Notes: a model not told the origin generated them from the sequence alone. A stretch of 64,000 bases of DNA from an uncultured Lactobacillaceae bacterium (GCA_945273735.1 CALYPJ010000001.1:86453-150452), one strand, 5' to 3'; numbered from the stretch's first letter, positions 11,079 through 23,648 are shown. Program-made: numbers and translations.

Positions 11079-11095
11079 TTTGACCTTTCTTGACA
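11079..11095 (-). promoter_or_regulatory. Putative CtsR operator for clpE
   Basis: Minus strand TGTCAAG-AAA-GGTCAAA resembles the CtsR heptad direct repeat (GGTCAAA-n3-GGTCAAA), just upstream of clpE and near a TATACT -10. Confidence 0.7.
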
Positions 11096-11327
11096 TTACT
11101 AGTATATAACTTATATTAAAAAAAAAAAGCTTTTTTTGAAGAAAAATATAGGCTTTTTAGCAAAAAAAGTTAACAAATTATTAACTATCTATAACTTTCA
11201 AATACTAAATAATTAATTTTAAAAATTGTTATAGCATTTTGGACTCCCATTATATAATAATATTGAGTATTATATCAAAAAAGGTAATTAAATTTGTTTA
11301 ATTCTAATTAGAAATGAGGCATAATTT

Positions 11328-11510
11328 TTGAAAGATTATCAAAAATTAATTAATGAATTATTAGCAGATCCGCAAAAAGAAATTTTAATTAAACATGATC
11401 AATTTTTGCCTTTTCATCAGGCTTGGTTAGCTAATCCTCATCATGGTGAAATTGTTGGTAAAGCTTTAAAAGGGGGCAATATAATTTATCATTATGTACC
11501 TAAAAAATAA
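11328..11510 (+). CDS. Small uncharacterised protein (60 aa)
   Basis: TTG-initiated ORF upstream of ptsH: MKDYQKLINELLADPQKEILIKHDQFLPFHQAWLANPHHGEIVGKALKGGNIIYHYVPKK; a -10-like TATAAT precedes. Confidence 0.6.
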   Translation: MKDYQKLINELLADPQKEILIKHDQFLPFHQAWLANPHHGEIVGKALKGGNIIYHYVPKK

Positions 11511-11672
11511 AAGTGCCAATTTAGGGCAAGATTGAGAAGTTTAATTCATGACTTCTTCGCTTTTAAGTCAACTTTTTACTATTGTTTATTTTAGAAAAAA
11601 ATGGTACCCTTTTCCATTGTAGGGGGTTAAACCCTAAACGTAAATTTGTAAATTAAAAGGAGTATATAAAAA

Positions 11673-11939
11673 ATGGCATCGAAAGATTTTCATATTATTG
11701 CAGAAACAGGTATTCATGCACGTCCTGCAACAATTTTAGTTCAAACTGCTAGTAATTTTAAAGCTGATATTAAATTAGAGTATAAAGGTAAATCAGTTAA
11801 TTTGAAATCAATTATGGGTGTAATGTCACTTGGTGTTGGCCAAGGTGCTGATGTTACCATTTCTGCTGAAGGTGATGATGCGGATGAAGCAATGAAATCA
11901 ATTACTGAAACTATGACTAAAGAGGGATTATCAGAATAG
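11673..11939 (+). CDS. ptsH: Phosphocarrier protein HPr
   Basis: His site [12 protein letters not shown] and Ser46-type site [13 protein letters not shown]; followed by ptsI. Confidence 0.97.
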   Translation: MASKDFHIIAETGIHARPATILVQTASNFKADIKLEYKGKSVNLKSIMGVMSLGVGQGADVTISAEGDDADEAMKSITETMTKEGLSE

Positions 11940-13669
11940 TGAGTGAACATCTTAAGGGGATTGCTGCTAGCGATGGCGTAGCAGTTGCCAAAGCATACTT
12001 ACTTGTACAACCCGATCTTAGTTTTACTAAAAAATCAGTTGATGATTATAAAAAAGAACAAAGTCGTCTTGATGAAGCTTTAAAGCAATCCCAAAATGAA
12101 TTAGAAAAAATAAAGAATCATGCTGAAAAAACACTTGGATCCGATGAAGCTCAAGTATTCGAAGCACATATTATGATTTTAAATGATCCTGACTTTATTG
12201 GAGCAATCAAGCAAGAAATTGAGGATCAAAAAGAAAACGCTGAAGCTGCTCTTTCTAATATTTCTAATAATTTCATTGCCACCTTTGAAGCAATGAAAGA
12301 TAACGATTATATGAAGGAACGGGCTGCTGATATTAGGGATGTTACTAAACGAGTAATGAGTCATTTATTAAAAGTAACTTTACCAGATCCAACAATGATT
12401 AATGAAGAAGTAGTTATTGTTGCTGAAGACTTATCTCCTAGTGATACTGCTCAACTTAATCGTAAATATGTCAAGGCATTTGTAACTGATGTTGGTGGTC
12501 GTACGGCTCATTCAGCTATTATGGCTCGTTCTTTGGAAATTCCAGCTGTAGTTGGTACTGATACAGCAACTAAAGTCACTCAAACTAAAGGTGATGTTAA
12601 AATTGCAGTTAATGGGATTACTGGAGATGTAGTTATTGATCCTACTTCCGAAGAGGTTGCTGAATTTGAGCAAGCTGGTAAAGATTTTGCTATTCAAAAA
12701 GATGAATGGTCAAAATTAAAAAATGAATCTACGATAACAGCTGATGGTAAACATTTTATTCTAGCAGCTAATATTGGCACACCTAAGGATTTAACTGGTG
12801 TTAAGGAAAATGGCGCGGAAGCAATTGGTTTATATCGAACTGAATTTTTATATATGGATTCCGCTGAATTACCAACTGAAGAAGATCAATTTAAAGCCTA
12901 TCGTGAAGTTTTAGAATCAATGGATGGTAAACAAGTTGTTGTAAGGACAATGGATATAGGTGGAGATAAACATTTACCGTACTTACCATTACCAGAAGAA
13001 CAGAATCCATTTTTAGGTTATCGAGCAATTAGAATTAGCTTAGATCGTGAAGACATTTTTAGAACTCAGTTGCGAGCTTTAATTCGTGCATCGTATTATG
13101 GCAAATTAGGGATTATGTTTCCAATGATTGCTACGGTCAATGAGTTTAAGAAGGCAAGAGCTATTTATCAAGACGAGTATGATAAATTAAAAGCCGCTGG
13201 GACTCCGGTTAGCGATGAAATTGAAGTGGGTATGATGATGGAAATTCCCGCGGCAGCAGTTTTAGCTGATAAATTTGCAAAAATTGCTGATTTCTTCAGT
13301 ATCGGGACTAATGATTTGATTCAATATTCAATGGCAGCTGATCGAGGAAATGATCGAGTTTCATATTTATATCAACCATATAATCCAGCAATTTTACGTT
13401 TAGTTAAAAATATTATTGATTCAGCTCACAATGAAGGAAAATGGGTTGGTATGTGTGGTGAAGCAGCAGGTGATCCGATTATGGATTGTATCTTAATTGG
13501 ATTAGGTTTGGATGAATATTCAATGTCTGCAACTTCAATTTTAAAGATTCGCTCATTGATGAAGAAAATTGATTCAAGTAAAGTTAAAGAATTAGCTGAA
13601 AAAGCTGTTACTGAAAGTGTTACTAATGAAGATAATATTCAGCTGGTGAAAAAGTATATTAATCTTTAA
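11939..13669 (+). CDS. ptsI: Phosphoenolpyruvate-protein phosphotransferase (enzyme I)
   Basis: [43 protein letters not shown] start overlaps ptsH stop. Confidence 0.97.
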   Translation: MSEHLKGIAASDGVAVAKAYLLVQPDLSFTKKSVDDYKKEQSRLDEALKQSQNELEKIKNHAEKTLGSDEAQVFEAHIMILNDPDFIGAIKQEIEDQKENAEAALSNISNNFIATFEAMKDNDYMKERAADIRDVTKRVMSHLLKVTLPDPTMINEEVVIVAEDLSPSDTAQLNRKYVKAFVTDVGGRTAHSAIMARSLEIPAVVGTDTATKVTQTKGDVKIAVNGITGDVVIDPTSEEVAEFEQAGKDFAIQKDEWSKLKNESTITADGKHFILAANIGTPKDLTGVKENGAEAIGLYRTEFLYMDSAELPTEEDQFKAYREVLESMDGKQVVVRTMDIGGDKHLPYLPLPEEQNPFLGYRAIRISLDREDIFRTQLRALIRASYYGKLGIMFPMIATVNEFKKARAIYQDEYDKLKAAGTPVSDEIEVGMMMEIPAAAVLADKFAKIADFFSIGTNDLIQYSMAADRGNDRVSYLYQPYNPAILRLVKNIIDSAHNEGKWVGMCGEAAGDPIMDCILIGLGLDEYSMSATSILKIRSLMKKIDSSKVKELAEKAVTESVTNEDNIQLVKKYINL

Positions 13670-13673
13670 CAAG

Positions 13674-13708
13674 AAACAAATTAACTAATTATAGTTAGTT
13701 TGTTTTTT
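13674..13708 (+). terminator. Rho-independent terminator after ptsI
   Basis: aaacaaattaact-...-agttagtttgtttttt hairpin + T-run. Confidence 0.75.
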
Positions 13709-13714
13709 ACTATA

Positions 13715-13802
13715 AAAAAATAACTTAGAAGTAGTTTTATAGTTTTAAATGACCTTTTTTTGTCAGGATAAACTGGAATAAACTAAATCTAAGTTATTTT
13801 TT
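13715..13802 (+). other. Long-loop inverted repeat in the mutS leader
   Basis: 15-bp perfect arms aaaaaataacttaga / tctaagttatttttt separated by 58 nt, ending in a T-run. Confidence 0.55.
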
Positions 13803-13841
13803 CGGTTATAATGTAGCTTAATTAGTATTTAGATTCGAGGA

Positions 13842-16391
13842 ATGATAATGCCGCAAAAAGTCTCAGATAGTCCCATGATGAGACAATATCGAGAAATGAA
13901 GAAAAAGTATTCGAATGAATTTTTATTTTTTCGTGTTGGAGATTTTTATGAGATGTTTTATGATGATGCCGTCAAAGGATCTCAAATTTTAGAATTAACT
14001 TTAACTTCGCGTTCTAAAAGTGCTGATGATCAAATTCCAATGTGTGGAGTTCCACATCACGCAATTGATAAGTATTTAGCTCAATTAACTGAGATGGGTT
14101 ATAAAGTTGCTATTTGTGATCAAATGGAAGATCCGAAACTATCCACTGGACCAACAGTTAAACGGCAAGTTACACGAGTAGTTACTCCCGGTACTTTTTC
14201 TAATGAAGAAGATTTAAGTGAAAATAATTATTTGTCCGCTTTAATAATTGGAAACCCTGAGTGCGGGTTAGCTTATGCTGATTTAGCAACAGGAGAAGTT
14301 AAATATGCTCAATTTAATAATCTAAATGCTGCAATTTTTGAGATTTTAGGATTAAATTCAAAAGAAGTTGTTGTTAATCAAAAGGATTTTTCTAGATTAG
14401 AAAAGCAATTACAGCAATATCAAGTTACCATTTCACCAATTTCAGATTATAATTCTAATAAAAATGTGGCAGCGGCTTCATTAGATTTGTTGATGAATTA
14501 TATTAAATCAACGCAAATGCGTTCACTTTCTAATTTAAGTGATCCGCAATATTATAAGCCTCAGGAATTTTTACTTATAGATTACTCGTCTAAACAAAAT
14601 TTGGAGTTAACTCATTCTTTACGTGAAGGAAAGAAATATGGATCTTTATTTTGGGCTTTGGATCATACTTCAACTACAATGGGTTCTCGGATGCTTCGAA
14701 ATTGGATTGAACGTCCATTAATGGATCAAGTAGAAATTATTTATCGGCAAAAATTAGTATCAGCTCTTTTAGATGAATATGTAATACGTCATGATTTAAA
14801 AAACTCTTTAAAAAAAGTTTATGATTTAGAACACCTAAGTTCTAAAATTGCTTTTGGTAATATTAATGCACGTGAAATGACTATGCTTAAAAAAGCCTTA
14901 CAAGAAATCCCAGTGATAAAGGAAACTTTAAAATTAGCAAATTCATCAAAATTACAAGATTACGGACAAGAGCTGAATCCTTTAAACGAAATATCTCAAA
15001 CTATCAATAATGCTATTAAAGAAAATGCACCAATTTTAATTACTGAAGGGGATATTATTTGTGATAATTATAATGATCAATTAGACAAATATCGAGAAAG
15101 TCTTAATGGTGGAAGACAATGGATTGCGCGAATGGAAGCGCAAGAAAAACAACGTACGGGAATTAATAATCTGAAAGTGGGATATAATCGCGTTTTTGGA
15201 TATTATATTGAAGTTTCTAAAGTGAATCAAAATAAGGTTCCAAATAATTATCAGCGTAAACAAACTTTAGCTAACGCTGAGCGTTATATTACACCAGAAT
15301 TAAAGGAACAAGAAAATTTAATTTTAAATGCCCGTGATAATTCAGCAAAATTAGAATACGAAATTTTTAATAATATACGTGATCAAGTTAAGGAACATCT
15401 TTTTGAAATTCAGAAATTAGCTAGCCAAGTTGCAAAACTTGATGTTTTGAATAATTTTGCCGAAAATGCTGAAAAAAATGATTATGTTTGTCCTGAGCTT
15501 ACTACTGAACGTGATATTGATTTAATTCAATCACGTCATCCAGTGGTGGAGCAATCCAATAAATTGTCAGATTTTGTACCAAATGATGTTATTATGCCTC
15601 CTGATAATGAAATTACGATTATTACAGGTCCTAATATGTCTGGTAAAAGTACTTATTTAAGGCAATTGGCATTAATTGTGATTATGACCCAAATCGGTAG
15701 TTTTGTACCAGCTAAAAAAGCTAAATTACCACTTTTTGATCAAATTTTTACTAGAATTGGTGCTAGTGATAATTTACTTACTGGTGAAAGTACATTTATG
15801 ATAGAAATGAAGGAAGCTAACCGAGCATTACAAGAATCCACTAAAAATAGCTTGATTTTAATGGATGAAATTGGTCGAGGCACTGCTACCTATGATGGAA
15901 TGGCCATTGCAATGTCAATTATTAAGTATATTAGCGAACAAGTGCATGCTAAGACTCTTTTTTCTACGCACTACCATGAATTAACTCAATTAGCCTCTCA
16001 AATGAAAAATTTAAATAATAAACATGTTGGTGCAGTTTTAAAAAAAGGAAAATTGATCTTTATTCATCAAATGATGGATGGCCCTTCTGACCGTTCATAC
16101 GGAGTTCATGTGGCTCAACTAGCAGGATTACCTTCTAAGGTGATTAAAGATGCTTTTCATTATTTAAAGGAATTTGAAAAAGCAGTTGCGATTAATCCAA
16201 TGGCAAATTCTAATTATAGTCAGGAAAATTTATTTTATTCGGAGGAGAACAATAATTATGAAGAATTGATCTCCTTGAAGAAATTAGCCCAGAATATACA
16301 GAAAATTGACCTTAATTCTTTAACTCCATTAGAAGCTTTAAATATGATTGCTAATTGGCAAAAAGAGGTAAATCAATTAAATGATGAATAA
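13842..16391 (+). CDS. mutS: DNA mismatch repair protein MutS
   Basis: N-terminal FFRVGDFYEMFYDDA, Walker A TGPNMSGKSTYLRQ; 849 aa; followed by mutL. Start may be the second Met (MPQKVSDSP). Confidence 0.97.
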   Translation: MIMPQKVSDSPMMRQYREMKKKYSNEFLFFRVGDFYEMFYDDAVKGSQILELTLTSRSKSADDQIPMCGVPHHAIDKYLAQLTEMGYKVAICDQMEDPKLSTGPTVKRQVTRVVTPGTFSNEEDLSENNYLSALIIGNPECGLAYADLATGEVKYAQFNNLNAAIFEILGLNSKEVVVNQKDFSRLEKQLQQYQVTISPISDYNSNKNVAAASLDLLMNYIKSTQMRSLSNLSDPQYYKPQEFLLIDYSSKQNLELTHSLREGKKYGSLFWALDHTSTTMGSRMLRNWIERPLMDQVEIIYRQKLVSALLDEYVIRHDLKNSLKKVYDLEHLSSKIAFGNINAREMTMLKKALQEIPVIKETLKLANSSKLQDYGQELNPLNEISQTINNAIKENAPILITEGDIICDNYNDQLDKYRESLNGGRQWIARMEAQEKQRTGINNLKVGYNRVFGYYIEVSKVNQNKVPNNYQRKQTLANAERYITPELKEQENLILNARDNSAKLEYEIFNNIRDQVKEHLFEIQKLASQVAKLDVLNNFAENAEKNDYVCPELTTERDIDLIQSRHPVVEQSNKLSDFVPNDVIMPPDNEITIITGPNMSGKSTYLRQLALIVIMTQIGSFVPAKKAKLPLFDQIFTRIGASDNLLTGESTFMIEMKEANRALQESTKNSLILMDEIGRGTATYDGMAIAMSIIKYISEQVHAKTLFSTHYHELTQLASQMKNLNNKHVGAVLKKGKLIFIHQMMDGPSDRSYGVHVAQLAGLPSKVIKDAFHYLKEFEKAVAINPMANSNYSQENLFYSEENNNYEELISLKKLAQNIQKIDLNSLTPLEALNMIANWQKEVNQLNDE

Positions 16392-18366
16392 AATTCACAT
16401 TTTATCTGATAAGATGATTAATGTAATTGCTGCTGGGGAAGTTATAGAACGTCCGGCTTCAGTAGTAAAAGAATTGATTGAAAATGCGATAGATGCGCAA
16501 GCACATGACATCCGTATTTATGTTAAACATGCAGGCGTTGAGGAAATTAAAGTAATAGATGATGGTATTGGCATTCCATCTGATGAAATGGCACTAGCAA
16601 TTAAAGCACATTCTACTAGTAAGGTATCACGTGCTAGTGATATTTTTAAATTGCGTACAATGGGTTTTCGCGGTGAGGCGTTAGCTAGTATTACTGAGGT
16701 ATCAAAATTTAAGATAGAATCTCAAACAGCTGGTTCTTTAGGTAAGCTAATTTCTGGCGCTGGTGGGCAGATCACAGTCGAAAAAGATATAAGTAAAAAT
16801 CAAGGGACATCAGTTACAATTAGTGATCTGTTTTTTAATACTCCGGTTCGGTTAAAATATCTAAAAACTATTTCCACAGAATTACGTCATATTACAGAAA
16901 TTGTTCAGCGAATTGCCATGAGTCAACCCAGTATTTCTTTCAGCCTGTATGCAAATGGTAAGGAAATTTTACGTACGGCTGGGAAAAATAATTTTCGGCA
17001 AACGGTTGCAGGAATTTATGGAATCGAAGTTTCCCGAAATCTAATAGAGATTTCGGGGAAAGATGATGATTTTTTGATTAATGGGTTGATTTCTATGCCG
17101 AGTTATACTCGAGCTAATCGGCGAAATATCAATTTTAGTGTAAATGGACGTGCTGTTAAAAGCCTTGAATTAACACGTTATTTATTAGAAGGTTATCAGA
17201 CTAAGCTAATGGTTGAGCGATTTCCAACTGCAATAATTTTAATCAAGCTAGATCCCCAATTAATTGATGTAAATATTCATCCCGCTAAACAACAATTAAA
17301 AATTTCTAAAATAAATCAATTAGGTAATTTAATTGAAAAAACTGTTAGTAGCAGTCTAGCTAAACTTGATTTGATTCCTGAAGTTAAAACGCAAGAGAAA
17401 GATTACAGGGACATAATTGATCCGGCAGTGGAAATGCAGCAGCATTTTGAATCATTAAGCCATGAAACTGTTAATTACTTTACGCAGCAAAAAGTTTCAC
17501 ATACTAGTAAAGTTGAAGAAGAATCTTTGAAATCTTCTGAACCTAAAGTCAAGTTTGAAGTTAGTACACCTGAACTTACTGAATTTGGCGATATTCCGTT
17601 AGTAACTCCTCAGAATCAGATTCAGATTCAAAAGTGGGATCAATTTTATGCTCAAGAGAAAAAGTTACCATCGTTTGAAAGTAATGAAACAACATCTGGG
17701 CAGAAACAAGAAATAAATAATCTTTTTGTCAATCAGTCTGGTAAAAATCGTTTTCCTAAGCTTGAATATGTTGGTCAAGTTCAAGGAACTTATTTAATTG
17801 GTAATGCTGGTGATGGTTTTTATTTAATTGATCAACATGCTGCTCAGGAAAGAATTAACTTTGAATACTATCGACAAAAGCTAGGTGAAGAAACTCACAA
17901 TGAACAAAAACTTTTAGTACCACTAGTTTTGGAATACTCACAAAGTGACTATATTGAAATTAAAGAAAAATCTGGATTATTGAAGCAATTAGGATTAGAG
18001 TTAGCAGATTTCGGTGGAAGTAGTTTTATTATTGATTGTTATCCTTCATGGATTAAAACTGATCAAGTTAAAGATACTATAAAAGAAATGATTGATTTTG
18101 TTTTAGCTGATCGTAAATTAAGCTTAAGCGATTTTCGTTTAAAAACTGCTAAAATGATTAGCTGCAAACAGGCAATTAAGGCTCATCAATTTTTAGCTGA
18201 TGCTGAAGCAAAAAAGTTAATTACTAATTTGGCTAATTGTAAAAATCCATTTAACTGTCCTCATGGGCGTCCGGTATTGGTCCAAATTTCAAATCAAGAT
18301 TTAGCGCGGATGTTTAAACGAACTCAAGATCCCCATTTACATGATTTAGGTTTAAGTATAGATTAA
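16381..18366 (+). CDS. mutL: DNA mismatch repair protein MutL
   Basis: GHKL ATPase motifs (IAAGEVIERPASVVKELIENAIDA, DDGIGI, TMGFRGEALASI); C-terminal DQHAAQERI. Confidence 0.97.
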   Translation: MMNKIHILSDKMINVIAAGEVIERPASVVKELIENAIDAQAHDIRIYVKHAGVEEIKVIDDGIGIPSDEMALAIKAHSTSKVSRASDIFKLRTMGFRGEALASITEVSKFKIESQTAGSLGKLISGAGGQITVEKDISKNQGTSVTISDLFFNTPVRLKYLKTISTELRHITEIVQRIAMSQPSISFSLYANGKEILRTAGKNNFRQTVAGIYGIEVSRNLIEISGKDDDFLINGLISMPSYTRANRRNINFSVNGRAVKSLELTRYLLEGYQTKLMVERFPTAIILIKLDPQLIDVNIHPAKQQLKISKINQLGNLIEKTVSSSLAKLDLIPEVKTQEKDYRDIIDPAVEMQQHFESLSHETVNYFTQQKVSHTSKVEEESLKSSEPKVKFEVSTPELTEFGDIPLVTPQNQIQIQKWDQFYAQEKKLPSFESNETTSGQKQEINNLFVNQSGKNRFPKLEYVGQVQGTYLIGNAGDGFYLIDQHAAQERINFEYYRQKLGEETHNEQKLLVPLVLEYSQSDYIEIKEKSGLLKQLGLELADFGGSSFIIDCYPSWIKTDQVKDTIKEMIDFVLADRKLSLSDFRLKTAKMISCKQAIKAHQFLADAEAKKLITNLANCKNPFNCPHGRPVLVQISNQDLARMFKRTQDPHLHDLGLSID

Positions 18367-18396
18367 ATTCTAAAAATAAAATAAGGCTGGAAAAAA

Positions 18397-19263
18397 ATGT
18401 TACATATTTTACAAGCAGTAATAATCGGTATAATCGAAGGATTTACCGAATTTTTACCCATTAGTTCTACAGGGCATATTGTTTTAGCAGAAAATTTAAT
18501 GAGAATTCCAACAAAAGTTAATCCACTCGTTAAACCAGTCCCTTTTGATGCTAATTTTTGGACCATGTTTAGTTATGTAATTCAACTTGGAGCGATTTTT
18601 GCAATAATTTTTATTTATTTTCATCGCTTAAATCCTTTTTCATCAAAAAAAAGCGTAATTCAGAAACGTCAAACTTGGCAATTATGGTTTTATGTAATTG
18701 TAGGAATAATTCCTTCAGTAGTATTTGGCTTATTACTGAATGATTGGATGGATGAACACTTAATGAATTGGCAAGTAGTAGCTACTACTTTGATTATTTA
18801 TGGGGTTATTTTTATTATTTTTGAAAATTGGAACCATGGTCGTCAAATTAAGCGCCGTAAATTAAGTCAAATGAATTATCAGTTAGCTTTTGCTATTGGT
18901 TTATTCCAAGTGTTAAGTTTAGTTCCTGGTACTTCACGTTCTGGAGCAACAATTTTGGGAGGATTAGTTTTAGGTATGAGTCGTTTTGCTGCTACAGAAT
19001 TTTCATTCTTTTTGGCAATTCCAACTATGTTTGGTGTAACTTTATTGAAGCTTGTTAAATTCTTTGCTCGCGGAGCAATTATGAGTGGTTTAGAATGGGT
19101 TACTTTATTGGTTGGGTTTAGTGTCTCATTAATTGTTGCATGGTTTGCTGTAGCTTTTTTACTTAATTATTTAAAAAGACATGATTTTAAAGCATTTGGT
19201 TGGTATCGAATTATTTTAGGTATTATCATTATTATTGCTGGTGCTAGTTTTCATTTGATTTAA
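18397..19263 (+). CDS. uppP: Undecaprenyl-diphosphate phosphatase
   Basis: IIEGFTEFLPISSTGHIVL and PGTSRSGATILGGL BacA/UppP motifs. Confidence 0.95.
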   Translation: MLHILQAVIIGIIEGFTEFLPISSTGHIVLAENLMRIPTKVNPLVKPVPFDANFWTMFSYVIQLGAIFAIIFIYFHRLNPFSSKKSVIQKRQTWQLWFYVIVGIIPSVVFGLLLNDWMDEHLMNWQVVATTLIIYGVIFIIFENWNHGRQIKRRKLSQMNYQLAFAIGLFQVLSLVPGTSRSGATILGGLVLGMSRFAATEFSFFLAIPTMFGVTLLKLVKFFARGAIMSGLEWVTLLVGFSVSLIVAWFAVAFLLNYLKRHDFKAFGWYRIILGIIIIIAGASFHLI

Positions 19264-19291
19264 TAAAAAGTGTTATGATTAAGGAGAACAA

Positions 19292-19882
19292 ATGTTTGCA
19301 TTTTTAGATGGGCAAATTGATCAAATTGAGCCAAGTGGAGTGATTCTTTTAGTTCATGGAATTGGTTTTCGTTTAAAAGTTGGTAATCCGTATCAATTTA
19401 AAATTGGGGATACGGTACGCTTTTATACACATTTAGTAGTCAGTGATACTGAATTGATTTTGTATGGTTTTAGTGATTTTAATGAACTTATACTTTTTGA
19501 AAAACTTTTAAAAGTTTCAGGAATTGGTCCTAAAAGTGCTCATGTAATTGTTGCATCTAAAGATGCCAAAAAATTAAGTGAGGCTGTTGAAAACAATGAT
19601 ATAAAAATGCTTACTCGTTTTCCTGGAGTCGGAAAACGAACAGCTCAACAGATTATTTTAGATTTGAAGGGTAAATTAGATAATGTTAATTCCTTACAAA
19701 CACAAGTTGTTTTGGATCCAGAAATCAACCAAAATTTACGTGATGCAAAAGACGCATTAATGGCTTTAGGTTATACTGAAAAAGAAGTAAACAAAGTTGT
19801 TAAGTTACTGTTTAAAGAACAAAAAGAGTTAAGTACGCAAGAATACTTAAAGAAGGGTTTAAACATTTTAACGGAAAGGTAA
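19292..19882 (+). CDS. ruvA: Holliday junction branch migration protein RuvA
   Basis: 196 aa; HhH motifs (VSGIGPKSAHVI, FPGVGKRTAQQIILDLKGKL); followed by ruvB. Confidence 0.96.
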   Translation: MFAFLDGQIDQIEPSGVILLVHGIGFRLKVGNPYQFKIGDTVRFYTHLVVSDTELILYGFSDFNELILFEKLLKVSGIGPKSAHVIVASKDAKKLSEAVENNDIKMLTRFPGVGKRTAQQIILDLKGKLDNVNSLQTQVVLDPEINQNLRDAKDALMALGYTEKEVNKVVKLLFKEQKELSTQEYLKKGLNILTER

Positions 19883-19883
19883 G

Positions 19884-20906
19884 ATGGATCAAGATCAAAA
19901 AGATATATTAAATAGTTCGATAGTTGATGCTTCTGAAGAAGTGGTAAATGATTCAATTCGTCCACAAACTCTGGCAGCTTATATTGGTCAAACTAAAGTA
20001 AAATCTGAATTAGAAGTTTATATCAAAGCTGCTAAAATGCGTCAAGAAGCCATGGATCATGTTCTCTTTTATGGCCCTCCAGGTTTAGGTAAGACGACTT
20101 TAGCCAATATCATTGCTCATGAATTAAAAGCTAATATTAAATCAACAAGTGGTCCGGCAATTGAAAAAGCTGGTGATTTAGTTTCAATAATTTCTTCTCT
20201 TGAACCAGGGGATGTTTTATTTATTGATGAAATTCATCGTATTCCTCGAGCTGTTGAAGAAGTTTTATATAGTGTTATGGAGGATTATTATTTAGATATT
20301 AACTTGAATGGACAGGAAGGGACGCGTATGGTCCATTTAGATGTACCTCCATTTACATTGGTTGGAGCGACAACAAGAGCTGGTATGCTTACCCCACCTT
20401 TACGTGATCGTTTTGGAATTTCTGAACATTTAGATTTTTATCAAACAGATGAATTGCAAGAAATTATTCAACGTTCGGCACGTATTCTTTCGTATAATAT
20501 TTCAGAAGCTGGGGCTCATGAAATTGCTTTACGTTCAAGAGGTACTCCAAGAATTGCAAATCGACTTTTACGTCGAATTCGTGATTTTGCTCAAGTGGAG
20601 AATATACCTCAAATTAATCAAAGCATTGCAGATAAAGCTCTCAAAAAATTACAAGTTGATTCGTGTGGATTAGATGCTTTAGATCGCAAAATTCTGGAAT
20701 TAATGGTTGATCTTTATCAAGGAAGAGCAGTTGGTATTAGAACCATTGCGGCTAATTTGGGTGAAAAGAGTGAAACTATTGAAGAAATTTATGAACCCTA
20801 TTTGTTACAAATAGGGTTCATTTCTAGGACGCCTTCAGGTCGAGTTATTACTCAACGTGGCCGTGATCACTTAAAAAAAGTTAAGAAAGAAGAAAATTTT
20901 GAATAG
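19884..20906 (+). CDS. ruvB: Holliday junction DNA helicase RuvB
   Basis: [27 protein letters not shown]-terminal [19 protein letters not shown]. Confidence 0.97.
   Translation: MDQDQKDILNSSIVDASEEVVNDSIRPQTLAAYIGQTKVKSELEVYIKAAKMRQEAMDHVLFYGPPGLGKTTLANIIAHELKANIKSTSGPAIEKAGDLVSIISSLEPGDVLFIDEIHRIPRAVEEVLYSVMEDYYLDINLNGQEGTRMVHLDVPPFTLVGATTRAGMLTPPLRDRFGISEHLDFYQTDELQEIIQRSARILSYNISEAGAHEIALRSRGTPRIANRLLRRIRDFAQVENIPQINQSIADKALKKLQVDSCGLDALDRKILELMVDLYQGRAVGIRTIAANLGEKSETIEEIYEPYLLQIGFISRTPSGRVITQRGRDHLKKVKKEENFE
20791..20821. repeat. Perfect 31-nt palindrome within ruvB
   Basis: atgaaccctatttgt-t-acaaatagggttcat: 15-bp arms exactly complementary. Confidence 0.9.
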
Positions 20907-21948
20907 TGAAATTAATTTATTATCAACTAATAGTTATGATTATCATTTACCAAAAGAGTTGATTGCGCAAACTCCAATTGAAAAGCGTTCTGATTCTCGA
21001 TTATTAGTTTTAAATCGAGAAAATGGACAATTGAAAGATGATCATTTTTATCATATTATGAATTATCTTAATTCCGGTGATACTATTGTTTTAAATGATT
21101 CGAAAGTTATGCCAGCTCGTTTAATTGGTGAAAAGATAGATACACATGGTCACATTGAACTTTTACTTTTAAAAAATGTGAAGGGAGATCAATGGAAAGT
21201 TTTAGCTAAACCGGCTCGTCGTTTACATGAAGAAACTGAGATTTCTTTCGGAGATGGTCGATTAAAAGCACAAGTTATTCAAGAACTTGGAGAAGGTGAA
21301 TTTTTAGTTATATTTTCTTATAAAGGTATTTTTTTAGAAATTCTAAATCAATTGGGGGAAATGCCGTTACCACCTTATATTAAGGAAAAATTAACAAACA
21401 AAGATCGTTATCAGACTGTTTATGCAAAAAATTGGGGTTCTGCTGCTGCTCCGACTGCTGGATTACATTGGACTAAGGATTTATTAAAGCAGGTTCAGAA
21501 AAAAGGAGTTAATTTAGCCTATTTAACTTTACATGTTGGTTTGGGAACCTTTCGCCCTGTGAACTCAGATAATGTTAAAGAACATCATATGCATAGTGAA
21601 TATTATATTTTAAATGAAAAAACTGCAAAATTAATTAATGAAACTAAAGCACAAGGCCATCGTATCATTGCAAATGGAACTACCGTGGTAAGAACATTAG
21701 AAACTATTGCACGTAATAATCATGGAAAAATTATGCCAACAAGTGGGTATACTGATATTTTTATTTATCCTGGTTTTAACTGGCAAGCAGTGGATGCTTT
21801 AATTACTAATTTTCATTTACCTAAGTCTACTTTAGTGATGTTAGTTTCTTCATTTGCATCTCGAGAACAAATTTTAAATGCTTATCAACATGCAATAAAA
21901 CAAAAATATCGCTTTTTTAGTTTTGGCGATGCTATGTTTATTGAATAG
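20899..21948 (+). CDS. queA: S-adenosylmethionine:tRNA ribosyltransferase-isomerase
   Basis: [51 protein letters not shown] start overlapping ruvB. Confidence 0.96.
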   Translation: MNSEINLLSTNSYDYHLPKELIAQTPIEKRSDSRLLVLNRENGQLKDDHFYHIMNYLNSGDTIVLNDSKVMPARLIGEKIDTHGHIELLLLKNVKGDQWKVLAKPARRLHEETEISFGDGRLKAQVIQELGEGEFLVIFSYKGIFLEILNQLGEMPLPPYIKEKLTNKDRYQTVYAKNWGSAAAPTAGLHWTKDLLKQVQKKGVNLAYLTLHVGLGTFRPVNSDNVKEHHMHSEYYILNEKTAKLINETKAQGHRIIANGTTVVRTLETIARNNHGKIMPTSGYTDIFIYPGFNWQAVDALITNFHLPKSTLVMLVSSFASREQILNAYQHAIKQKYRFFSFGDAMFIE

Positions 21949-21956
21949 ACGGGTAA

Positions 21957-23111
<1,155 letters not shown>

Positions 23112-23140
23112 ATTTTAGAAAAAGAAATGAGGTTTATAAT

Positions 23141-23626
23141 TTGATTGTAAATTTAATGGCCCAGCAAGGTAATGCAGGAGCTAATATGGTACAGATGATA
23201 CTTTTGTTTGTTGTTTTTTTTGGCGCAATGTACTTTATTAGCATTCGACCGCAAAAGAAAAGGATGGCAGCTCAACAGGAAAAGCTTTCAAAAGTTAAGA
23301 AGGGTGATTCTGTGATTATTAGAAGTGGGTTGCACGGTAAAGTTGATTCTGTGAATCAAGAAAAAAGGATTTTTGTTTTAGATGCTAATGGAATTTTACT
23401 TACTTTTGAATTAGGAGCAATTTTACAAATCGTTAGTGAAAATAAAAATGTTAGTTCTGAACATTTAAATACTAAAGATGATACGGATACGGCTGAAACT
23501 CAAGAGGTAAAGAATACTTCTTCAGAGACTAAAAAAAACAAAGAAGAAGCATCAATATCTACTTCGTCTAACGCCGATAAGAATGAAGATACCCCTAAAA
23601 TAGATCAACAAAATCAAGAAAAATAG
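23141..23626 (+). CDS. yajC: Preprotein translocase subunit YajC
   Basis: Single TM segment then IRPQKKRMAAQQEKLSKVKKGDSVI; polar C-terminal tail. Confidence 0.9.
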   Translation: MIVNLMAQQGNAGANMVQMILLFVVFFGAMYFISIRPQKKRMAAQQEKLSKVKKGDSVIIRSGLHGKVDSVNQEKRIFVLDANGILLTFELGAILQIVSENKNVSSEHLNTKDDTDTAETQEVKNTSSETKKNKEEASISTSSNADKNEDTPKIDQQNQEK

Positions 23627-23648
23627 TTATCAGAAATGAGATCCAATT

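Noticed and set aside
20449-20673. Alternative-frame ORF within ruvB
   Set aside because: Lies wholly within a conserved ruvB frame; no independent RBS or domain
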